5,212 nt of DNA from DATKZB01 sp035528235 (GTDB taxonomy: Bacteria; Planctomycetota; Phycisphaerae; FEN-1346), in the NCBI GenBank assembly GCA_035528235.1, contig DATKZB010000373.1, positions 1 through 5,212 on the forward strand. The letters run 5' to 3'. Position 1 is the stretch's first letter; the number at the start of each line of letters is the position of its first letter. Both the position numbers and the translations under genes were made by a program. The notes beneath the pieces are model-generated. The model worked only from the letters and a program-made list of their open reading frames with translations. It did no database searches and was not told the DNA's origin. Positions 1 to 5,212 of the stretch are shown piece after piece.

Positions 1-2239
1 TACGGAACTTCAGTCTCGCGCCCTGGAGCGGGTCGAGGTCGCCGAGTTTGACCGTCGCATCGAGGCCGAGGTCGGCGATGGCGAAGCGGACGGCGGGCGC
101 ATCGCCGGTCACGGTCAGCGTCTGCGGGCGCATCCAGTCGGCCGGCGTGAAGGTCAGGCGGGCCGGCGAGACGGTGACGCCGCTCGCACCGCCCGAGACG
201 GTCACCGTGACGGGCGCGAGCGTCGGCATGGCGAGGAGGACGCGGACCCGGCCGCGCTTGCCGGCGTCATCCGGCAGGACCCATAGGGCGTTGCGGTAGC
301 CGGGCACCCATCGCTCGGCCCCGTGTTCGTAGGCGCCGATGTCGGGGGCCTTCCCCTTGAAACCGTCGGTGATGCCGGGTATCTCGCGGCCGGCGTCGAT
401 GAGGGGCGAGCCGGCGCGCGGGCGGAAGTCGAAGCGGGCCGGGTCGGCCGGCAACGGCTCATCGTCGCGCATCGTGAGTTGCTTCGGGTCCAGAAGCATG
501 CCCTGCGGCGGCTGGTAGTTGTGCGAGAGGGTGCCGGCGGGCGGGTGGATGGCCTTGACCCGGCGCATCTCGTGCGGCATCTGCCCGGTCAGCACGGGTG
601 CCACGTTGTTGAAGGCCTCGGAGTGGGCGTTCTGCTGCTCCAGCAGGTGGTCCCACTGGCTGGGGCGGAACGATTTGCGGGGCGTGGGCGACGACCAAAG
701 CAGCAGGTCGATCAGCGGGTTGTCGAAGCACGTGTTGTTATGGACGCGGTTGCGGTCGCCCTTGACGACGATGCTCTTCTGGGAGCAGTTCCAGACCACG
801 TTGTGGTGGACCAGGAGGTCGCGCGTCAGGTCGTCGCCGCGGATGCCGTTGCCGCCCCAGTTGAAGGCGTTGTGGTCGTGGACCCAGTTGTGATGGATGG
901 CGGTGCCGGCCAGGCGAAGGCCGCTGGTCTGGATGAGGGCGCCGTCGCTCTGGCACAGGCCGCCGTGGTGGACGTAGTTGTAGGCGACCTCGACGGTCCC
1001 GCGTCGCGGCAGGTTCAGCCCCTCGGACGAGCCGAAGGCAAACACCGTCAGGCGCCGCAGGTGCGACCCGGCGGAGGCGGCGGCGTTGACGGCCAGGCCG
1101 CCTTCCAGGGCGTTGAAATCGAAATCGTGGAACAGGCAGTTCTCAAGCGTGTTGGCCTCGCCCCGCATCGTGACCACGGAGCCGTCGCCGAAGACGCTGC
1201 TCGAATCGCGCATGACGTTGCCCGTGCCGTGGATGAGCGTTTCGGCCGGGGGTTCCAGGCCCGCCGGCCAGGCCGGGTAGCGCAGGTGGCAGTCGCGCAC
1301 GATGCAGTGGTTGCACTTTTCAAGGCGGAAGGTGGCGGCAAAGAAGTGGAACCCCGCCAGGACCACGTAGTCGGCCTTCTCGGCCTCGAGGGCATCGTCG
1401 CGCTGCTTGACGGTGAGGCGCGCGTCGGCCGGGCTCGTGCCGGCGGGCGTCCACAGGTGCAGGACGCCGGTCTCGCGGTCGAGGTGCCATTCGCCGGGCG
1501 CGTCGAGCGCCGCCAGCGGCCCGAGGAGCCAGTAGTGGTCGAACCCCGCCCAGCGCCGCTTCGGCGGGACGTGGACGTCCATCTCCTTACGGTACTCGAA
1601 ACGGTCGCGGCCGGCGGCGTGGTTTCGGACGAGCCGGCGGTACGTCCGGAACGAGCCGACGTTCAGCGTGGCCACGCCGCCGGTAAAGTCGATGCCCGTG
1701 GCGGCGAGCGCCGCATCGACCATGAGGCCGTAGCGGCTTCCCTCGCCGGCGTCGGCCCAGACGGCCTTCTCCCACACCTGGTCGGGGAACCGTTGGTTGG
1801 GCCACCGTGCCTCGACCATCAGCCGGCCATCGAGGAAGAGTTGGTGGAAGCGTTTGTCCGTGCGTGCGCGGTAGATGGCGCCGGTGGTCTTCTCCCACGT
1901 CAGGTCGAGCGGGTCGGCGCCGGAGAGGACGACCTCCTCGCCGGGCATGGCCATGATGCGGATAGGCGCCGTCTCGGTGCCGGAGGCCTTCAGCCGCGCC
2001 GTCTCGCGGTACGTGCCTTCGCGAACGATGACGGTATCGCCGGCTCGAACGCCGTCGAGCGCTTTCTGGACCGTGCGAAACGGCCGGTCGCGCGTGCCGG
2101 CATGCGAGTCGTCGCCGTCGGGCGCGACGTAGACCTCGGCGGCGTGTACGGTCGCAGCGGCCGTGGCCAGGAGGCAGACGGCGGCTCCGGCGGCGGAGAG
2201 AAACACGAGCGACAGCACGCAGCGGGGTGCCTGGTTCAT
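1..2239 (-). CDS. Secreted right-handed parallel beta-helix protein, DUF1565-like N-terminus (3' end beyond window)
   Basis: Reading back from the ATG at 2239, the frame stays open for 746 codons to the left edge, so the C-terminus is missing. Residues 1-33 form a signal peptide with a hydrophobic core (about 8-29) and a likely cleavage after VHA. Residues 36-80 (VYVAPDGDDSHAGTRDRPF... then GDTVIVREGTYRE) are the classic DUF1565-like opening of secreted beta-helix proteins. A segment at 236-265 (GEWHLDRETGVLHLW) is typical of large polysaccharide-acting beta-helix proteins. Helix rungs rich in N, H and G run about 290-510 (YNYVHHGG, IHHNWVHDH, VHHNVVWNC, VHNNTCFDN). The motif DIGAYEHG (633-640) closes the helix. 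Residues about 660-712 (VTVTVSGG... LTFTPADWMRPQTLTVTGD) resemble an Ig/Calx-beta-type repeat. It starts 10 bp after the upstream gene with no clear Shine-Dalgarno sequence, which suggests translational coupling. A glycan lyase or hydrolase role is inference; no catalytic residues can be assigned. Confidence 0.93.
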   Translation of the reverse strand, partial: MNQAPRCVLSLVFLSAAGAAVCLLATAAATVHAAEVYVAPDGDDSHAGTRDRPFRTVQKALDGVRAGDTVIVREGTYRETARLKASGTETAPIRIMAMPGEEVVLSGADPLDLTWEKTTGAIYRARTDKRFHQLFLDGRLMVEARWPNQRFPDQVWEKAVWADAGEGSRYGLMVDAALAATGIDFTGGVATLNVGSFRTYRRLVRNHAAGRDRFEYRKEMDVHVPPKRRWAGFDHYWLLGPLAALDAPGEWHLDRETGVLHLWTPAGTSPADARLTVKQRDDALEAEKADYVVLAGFHFFAATFRLEKCNHCIVRDCHLRYPAWPAGLEPPAETLIHGTGNVMRDSSSVFGDGSVVTMRGEANTLENCLFHDFDFNALEGGLAVNAAASAGSHLRRLTVFAFGSSEGLNLPRRGTVEVAYNYVHHGGLCQSDGALIQTSGLRLAGTAIHHNWVHDHNAFNWGGNGIRGDDLTRDLLVHHNVVWNCSQKSIVVKGDRNRVHNNTCFDNPLIDLLLWSSPTPRKSFRPSQWDHLLEQQNAHSEAFNNVAPVLTGQMPHEMRRVKAIHPPAGTLSHNYQPPQGMLLDPKQLTMRDDEPLPADPARFDFRPRAGSPLIDAGREIPGITDGFKGKAPDIGAYEHGAERWVPGYRNALWVLPDDAGKRGRVRVLLAMPTLAPVTVTVSGGASGVTVSPARLTFTPADWMRPQTLTVTGDAPAVRFAIADLGLDATVKLGDLDPLQGARLKFR

Positions 2240-2249
2240 GGCAAGTCCG

Positions 2250-3923
2250 TTATGGATCGGGTTTGGATGACACAGGTGAGCGAGGCCGTCCGGTCCGGGC
2301 CGCCTCGGCGGCCTTCGCTGCGGCCGGCGTCGGGCCTTTGCCGGCCTCTTTCCGCAACGGCCGAAGCAGCAGCGCCTTGCCCGAGAGCATGCGGAGCCGG
2401 TAACGCTTGAGCAGAGTGTTGCCATAGGACTCGCCGAAGCCGACGCGCTTGGGCTCGTGAAGAATCCAGTAGCCCGAGACGCCCGTCACGGGCCCCCGCC
2501 AGTGCAGGTGCGGCCTGCCGTCGAACAGGACGGTGATGTCGCCCAGGTTGCCGCGGACGCGAATGGTGATGTCGGCCGTATGCTCCTGCTTCGGCAGGAC
2601 GAGGCCAGGCTGACCCTTCTCCGGCTTGGGCTTGACACTGCCTATGCCGGCGTGCTCCTTGTTGGTCCAACTGACGTCGACCGGCTTCGATCCAACCGGC
2701 ACGTAGACGCTGACGGACGAAATGTCGGTCCCCCCCGGGCGCATGAAGGTGACCCGCACCTGGTAATCGCCCTGGGGAATGCAGGGCATGGCCACTTTGA
2801 CAAAGTCGTGCCCTTCGACCCACAGCCCGTCGTCGCGCCAGCGGCACTTCTGGTCCTTCTTGTTGAGGTCTTCCTGGATGTTGACGAGCGGCAGCAGGTC
2901 GATCCACCGGCCCGGCCCCACGACGCGGGTCTCGGTGACGGCGGCGAGTTTCGCCAGGTCGGCCTCCACCTTCTCGAGGGCGAGCGTCGCCTGGTTGCGC
3001 GCCAGGTCGTCGGCCTCGTGGAGGTCGAGGAACCGTTCGTAGTACGCCTTGGCGCGGCGGAGGACGGCAGGCTTGCCGGCCTCGGAGGCCTCTTCCGCCA
3101 GGCCGCGGTACCACTCGGCGAGGTCCAGGCAGGCCAGTTCCGGCGCGGCCCCCACGCCTTTGGCAGCAGCAAGAACGTACTTCTTCAGGTCCTCGGCGCA
3201 GCCGTCGTTCAGGAAGGTGGTTGCCCGTTGCGGGTCGTCGAGTTCCACGACACACAGGCGGACGAGGCTGTTGCGTGTAGCGGCGTCCTCCGGGGCGGCC
3301 TGGAGTTTCTTCTCATACGCCTCGACCTGCCGCTCGGCCCGGAGGCGCTCCGCGAGGCGGTCCATCCGGGCCTGGATCTCGTCCTGGCGGTCCGACCGGA
3401 CGGCCCGGGCCAGCCGCGACGCCCGCTGCATCAGGCCGGTGGCTTCGGACGCGTCACCGCCCTCAAGGTGCGCATCGGCCGCTACCAGGAGGCTCTCGAT
3501 GAGGGTCTCGGCCGCGCCGATCTTGTCCAACCCCTTGGCCGAACGGTGCTGCTGCTCGCGCAGGGTCAGCAGGCGCTCGTACGTCTTGGCGGCCGTGTCC
3601 GGCGCGACTTCGATCGTCAGCTCGGCGGCGTCGACGGCCGTGTCGTACCCGTCGGGATGCGTCGAGCCGAGGTCGATGGCCTTCTCGCACAGGACGGCCG
3701 CCAGCGGCGGCCGGACGTCCTGGCCGCGGGCCGTCTCCAGCAGCCGGGCCGCCAGGGCCACGTCGTCCGCCTTGTCGCGGGTGCGCGTGACCTTGTCCAC
3801 GTCGTTGCCGTAGAGCGACTCGAACATGGCGCGAGCGTCGGGACCTTCGGCTGCAGGCACGGCAAAGGCGGCGAGGAACACGAGGCATATGGCGGCCAGC
3901 CCGGTACGCACGGCTACGCGCAT
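2250..3923 (-). CDS. Exported protein with helical-repeat N-terminus and C-terminal beta-sandwich, function unknown
   Basis: A 557-residue protein. I chose the ATG at 3923 over the one at 3974 because a signal peptide (MRVAVRTGLAAICLVFLAAF, cleavage near AVPAAEG) begins there, and a strong ribosome binding site sits just before it. Residues about 28-330 are predicted alpha-helical and TPR-like, opening with a block (SLYGNDVDKVTRTRDKADDV, 37-54) that I associate with planctomycete repeat proteins. Residues 178-210 are charged and could form a coiled coil. Residues about 338-520 read as a beta-sandwich: GRWIDLLPLV, W368, then GDYQVRVTFMRPGGTDISSV, DITIRVRGNLGDITVLFDGR and HWRGPVTGVSGYW, ending at LRMLSGKALLLRPL. 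This pattern recalls LamG-like or carbohydrate-binding domains of planctomycete surface proteins. The tail, 524-557, is Ala/Pro/Lys-rich and probably disordered. No enzyme motif is seen. It probably acts in the periplasm or at the surface together with the beta-helix protein 10 bp downstream. The fold calls are inference from sequence pattern. Confidence 0.9.
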   Translation of the reverse strand: MRVAVRTGLAAICLVFLAAFAVPAAEGPDARAMFESLYGNDVDKVTRTRDKADDVALAARLLETARGQDVRPPLAAVLCEKAIDLGSTHPDGYDTAVDAAELTIEVAPDTAAKTYERLLTLREQQHRSAKGLDKIGAAETLIESLLVAADAHLEGGDASEATGLMQRASRLARAVRSDRQDEIQARMDRLAERLRAERQVEAYEKKLQAAPEDAATRNSLVRLCVVELDDPQRATTFLNDGCAEDLKKYVLAAAKGVGAAPELACLDLAEWYRGLAEEASEAGKPAVLRRAKAYYERFLDLHEADDLARNQATLALEKVEADLAKLAAVTETRVVGPGRWIDLLPLVNIQEDLNKKDQKCRWRDDGLWVEGHDFVKVAMPCIPQGDYQVRVTFMRPGGTDISSVSVYVPVGSKPVDVSWTNKEHAGIGSVKPKPEKGQPGLVLPKQEHTADITIRVRGNLGDITVLFDGRPHLHWRGPVTGVSGYWILHEPKRVGFGESYGNTLLKRYRLRMLSGKALLLRPLRKEAGKGPTPAAAKAAEAARTGRPRSPVSSKPDP

Positions 3924-3928
3924 ATCTG

Positions 3929-3939
3929 TCCTTTCCTCC
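3929..3939 (-). promoter_or_regulatory. Ribosome binding site that fixes the start of the helical/beta-sandwich protein
   Basis: On the minus strand GGAGGAAAGGA lies directly before the ATG at 3923, with AAGGA 5 nt and GGAGG 11 nt from the start. It decides in favour of this start over the in-frame ATG at 3974, which would place the purine-rich stretch inside the coding region and bury the signal peptide 17 residues in. Confidence 0.8.
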
Positions 3940-4063
3940 CCCCATCCTGGCACCCCAGCGGGCGCGAGACCCAAGTCTAGCCGGCCGGCGGGGTCAAGGC
4001 GATTCGGCGCGCCGTGCCCCCGTTACAGCAACCTGCCCAGGGGATTCCGGGGAGGATTACGTG

Positions 4064-4084
4064 GACAGGATTCATATTCCTGTC
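4064..4084. repeat. Short inverted repeat in the leader of the secreted-protein operon
   Basis: The arms gacagga (4064-4070) and tcctgtc (4078-4084) are perfect 7-bp inverted repeats around a 7-nt AT-rich centre, ttcatat. The element stands out from the GC-rich surroundings. It lies 141 bp before the start of the helical/beta-sandwich gene and just downstream of a candidate promoter. It could be an operator, an RNA hairpin in the leader, or a dispersed REP-like palindrome. One window cannot separate these. Confidence 0.5.
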
Positions 4085-4091
4085 GGGGCGG

Positions 4092-4316
4092 CTATGATCT
4101 TACGCGTATCGTAATGGTTGGGCGCGGGCGAGGCAAGCCTGGCCTGTGCGATGGCCGGCCGGCGGCCTCGCCGATGACCTCGAGGTTGCGCACGACGGCA
4201 TCGAGCGTCTTCGAATCCGCCGCCAACTGCTCCCGGGTCAGACCTGCCACGTACTGCTCGACCTTCTGCGCGGCCGCCAGCATGTCCTCCAGGTACACCT
4301 CAGGGCGCCGGGGCAT
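4092..4316 (-). pseudogene. Truncated HepT-like (DUF86/HEPN) gene of an MntA-HepT toxin-antitoxin module
   Basis: The 74-codon frame starts with a well-preserved HepT/DUF86 N-terminus: PEVYLEDMLAAAQKVEQYVA, then GLTREQL, SKTLDAVVRNLEVIGEAA, up to residue 53. Members of this family usually have about 110-120 residues. After EAAG the similarity stops and a Pro/Arg-rich tail (PSHRPGLPRPRP...) runs to a TAG. The half that is lost should hold the R-X4-6-H ribonuclease motif and the HxY tyrosine that MntA modifies by adding AMP; none of the three minus-strand frames down to 4091 restores it. No nucleotidyltransferase (MntA) gene lies within the 169 bp upstream. The start is backed by AGGAGG 6 nt upstream and by a promoter. 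It is probably a relic produced by a deletion. A retained role for the N-terminal helices cannot be excluded. Confidence 0.75.
4108..4136 (-). promoter_or_regulatory. Candidate sigma-70-like promoter for the secreted-protein operon
   Basis: On the minus strand TTGCCT (4136-4131) and TACGAT (4113-4108) are separated by exactly 17 nt, each matching consensus at 4 of 6 positions. The site lies in the non-homologous tail of the HepT fragment. Transcription would start near 4101 and carry the inverted repeat at 4064-4084 in a leader of about 178 nt before the ATG at 3923. This is a motif match only; planctomycete promoters often deviate from this consensus. Confidence 0.3.
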
Positions 4317-4322
4317 AGACGG

Positions 4323-4328
4323 CCTCCT
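4323..4328 (-). promoter_or_regulatory. Ribosome binding site of the truncated HepT gene
   Basis: A perfect AGGAGG on the minus strand lies 6 nt before the ATG at 4316. It shows that the start of the HepT-like frame is genuine and that its translation signal survived although the gene lost its 3' half. Confidence 0.75.
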
Positions 4329-4351
4329 CGAGGATACCTTCCCGCCGGGCG

Positions 4352-4380
4352 ATTGTGCTGCGAGGGAACGGCCCTGTCAA
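4352..4380 (-). promoter_or_regulatory. Probable sigma-70 promoter upstream of the HepT relic
   Basis: A consensus -35 box TTGACA (4380-4375) is followed after exactly 17 nt by CACAAT (4357-4352), a 4-of-6 match to the -10 box. The predicted start near 4345 gives a short leader of about 29 nt to the ATG at 4316, containing the AGGAGG site. With no obvious terminator between 4316 and 3924, this promoter could also feed the secreted-protein operon. Confidence 0.5.
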
Positions 4381-4403
4381 CCACGAAAGAGCGGCCGCGC
4401 CCT

Positions 4404-4428
4404 GCACGGCTGGGCAAGCCAGCCGTGC
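4404..4428. repeat. Perfect 10-bp stem-loop downstream of the sulfatase gene
   Basis: The arms gcacggctgg (4404-4413) and ccagccgtgc (4419-4428) are perfectly complementary around the 5-nt loop gcaag. The element lies 57 bp past the sulfatase stop codon. On the minus strand no T-run follows it, so it is not a standard intrinsic terminator, although it could stabilise the 3' end of the mRNA or weakly terminate. Its shape, a strong stem with a short asymmetric loop between genes, also fits a REP-like dispersed repeat. Confidence 0.7.
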
Positions 4429-4485
4429 CACACGCTGGAACATTACTTGCGCAACGATCAAGAAACAGAATGCAGCGCTGCGGCG

Positions 4486-5212
4486 TCACTTGCCTTTCTT
4501 CTTGGGCTGGTAGTCCGGGTTCGGTTTGGGCATCTTGGCATTTGCGGCCTTGAGGTGCGCGACGAGGCGGGCGTCGAGCCGTTTCACCACGTCGGGCTCG
4601 CGGTCGGCGAGGTCGGTCGTTTCGGAGAGGTCGTCTTTGAGGTTGAAGAGTTCGTAGGTCTTGGCGTCGTAGCGTTTGATGAGTTTCCAGTCGCCGGCGC
4701 GGATGATGCTGTACGGCACGATGCCGCCGCGATAGTGCGGGAAGTGCCAGAAGATGGCGTCGCGCTTGAGCGAGCCGGTCTGCGTGAGGAGCGGCACGAT
4801 GCTCTCGCCGTCGATCGGCCGGTCCTTCGGCAGGCCTGCGCCCGCGGCCTCGCAGACGGTGGGGAAATAATCGACGCTCGTGACGGGCACGTCGCAGGTG
4901 GAGCCGGCCTTGACGACGCGCGGCCACCGGACGATGAGCGGTTCGCGGATGCCGCCCTCGTAGGGGTGTCCCTTGCCGGCCCGCAGCGGCGCGTTGTTCG
5001 TGGGGCCCAGGAGGCCGCCGTTGTCGGACGTGAAGATGACGAGCGTGTTCTCGGCCACACCGCACTCGTCGAGCGCAGCCATGATGCGGCCGACGGCGTC
5101 GTCCACGCTGTGGACCATGGCGGCGTAGGTGGGGTTCTTCTGGTTCGTCGGCGTCTTGGCCTTGTACTTTTCGACGAGGTCCTTCCTGGCCTGGATGGGC
5201 GTGTGGACGGCG
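4486..5212 (-). CDS. Type I (formylglycine-dependent) sulfatase, C-terminal part (5' end beyond window)
   Basis: The frame enters from the right edge and gives 241 residues to a TGA at 4488-4486. Counting from the first complete codon, H3 in VHTPIQA matches the conserved sulfate-binding-site histidine region. D63-N64 in IFTSDNGG are the calcium-binding pair, and K80 with H82 in GKGHPYEGGIREP form the conserved Lys/His active-site block. Further family features are TSVDYFPT, GESIVPLL, IFWHFPHYRGG, AGDWKLIKRY and YELFNLKDDLSETTDLA. The C-terminus is Lys-rich (QPKKKGK). The catalytic C/S-x-P-x-R motif that is converted to formylglycine, and any signal peptide, lie outside the window. The enzyme hydrolyses sulfate esters; such genes are greatly expanded in Planctomycetota for algal and host glycans. 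The subfamily and substrate cannot be told from this part. A 169-bp spacer with a stem-loop separates it from the next gene. Confidence 0.96.
   Translation of the reverse strand, partial: AVHTPIQARKDLVEKYKAKTPTNQKNPTYAAMVHSVDDAVGRIMAALDECGVAENTLVIFTSDNGGLLGPTNNAPLRAGKGHPYEGGIREPLIVRWPRVVKAGSTCDVPVTSVDYFPTVCEAAGAGLPKDRPIDGESIVPLLTQTGSLKRDAIFWHFPHYRGGIVPYSIIRAGDWKLIKRYDAKTYELFNLKDDLSETTDLADREPDVVKRLDARLVAHLKAANAKMPKPNPDYQPKKKGK

Noticed and set aside
323..2410. 695-codon open frame on the plus strand
   Set aside because: It is the codon-aligned antisense of the beta-helix gene. The minus-strand frame carries a signal peptide, DUF1565 motifs and beta-helix rungs; the plus translation is Val/Ala/Gly/Arg-rich with no recognisable domain. 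High GC at third positions keeps the antisense open.
2236..3255. 339-codon minus-strand frame overlapping the helical/beta-sandwich gene
   Set aside because: Arg/Gly/Pro-rich out-of-frame shadow; the overlapping frame has clear protein-like structure and a signal peptide.
3921..3974. Alternative start at 3974 for the helical/beta-sandwich protein
   Set aside because: It would add 17 residues ahead of an otherwise perfect signal peptide and place the GGAGGAAAGGA ribosome binding site inside the coding sequence.
2457..3980. 507-codon open frame on the plus strand
   Set aside because: It is antisense to the helical/beta-sandwich gene, with no signal or domain. Composition (Val, Gly, Arg, Leu) is typical of GC-rich shadow frames.
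3974..3997. Promoter TTGACC (3997-3992) with TAGACT (3979-3974)
   Set aside because: The spacing is only 12 nt, too short for sigma-70, and at 17 nt the only hexamer is TTGGGT, a poor -10 box.
4005..4014. 10-bp palindrome cggcgcgccg
   Set aside because: GC-only palindromes of this length are expected by chance at this base composition, and nothing else marks the site.
4404..4428. Intrinsic terminator for the sulfatase gene
   Set aside because: The stem is strong, but on the minus strand it is followed by AGGGCGCGG rather than a T-run, so I list it only as a stem-loop.
4146..4553. 135-codon plus-strand frame across the HepT relic and sulfatase end
   Set aside because: It lies antisense to a recognisable HepT N-terminus and the sulfatase C-terminus, and its translation has no family features.

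Overview
The window is GC-rich, and every gene I can support lies on the minus strand, so gene order reads from the right edge to the left. The gene content is a formylglycine-type sulfatase, a secreted helical-repeat protein ending in a beta-sandwich, and a very large secreted right-handed beta-helix protein with a DUF1565-like N-terminus. Together with the GC content this points to a Planctomycetota-type genome (Phycisphaerae or a relative). That assignment rests on family recognition only; no ribosomal or other phylogenetic marker is present.

Layout, in the direction of transcription. (1) 5212-4486: C-terminal part of a type I sulfatase, with its N-terminus beyond the right edge. (2) 4485-4317: spacer holding a perfect 10-bp stem-loop and then a good sigma-70-like promoter with a strong ribosome binding site. 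(3) 4316-4092: a broken HepT (DUF86/HEPN) gene. The first ~53 residues are well conserved, then similarity stops and a short unrelated tail runs to a stop. (4) 4091-3924: a 168-bp leader with a 7-bp inverted repeat and a candidate second promoter just upstream of it. (5) 3923-2250: a 557-residue exported protein with a helical N-terminal region and a C-terminal beta-sandwich. (6) 2239-1: a secreted right-handed beta-helix protein of at least 746 residues, running off the left edge, with an Ig/Calx-beta-like segment after the helix.

Items 5 and 6 are only 10 bp apart and both carry signal peptides, so they almost certainly form one transcription unit for envelope or extracellular proteins. With a sulfatase next door, the simplest reading is part of a locus acting on sulfated polysaccharide. 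The sulfatase is separated by the spacer and the HepT relic, so shared regulation is not shown. No RNA gene, CRISPR array or complete mobile element was seen. I do not see a clearly new system. The points most worth a second look are the truncated HepT gene that kept its expression signals, the two-gene secreted operon, and the small palindromes in the two spacers.
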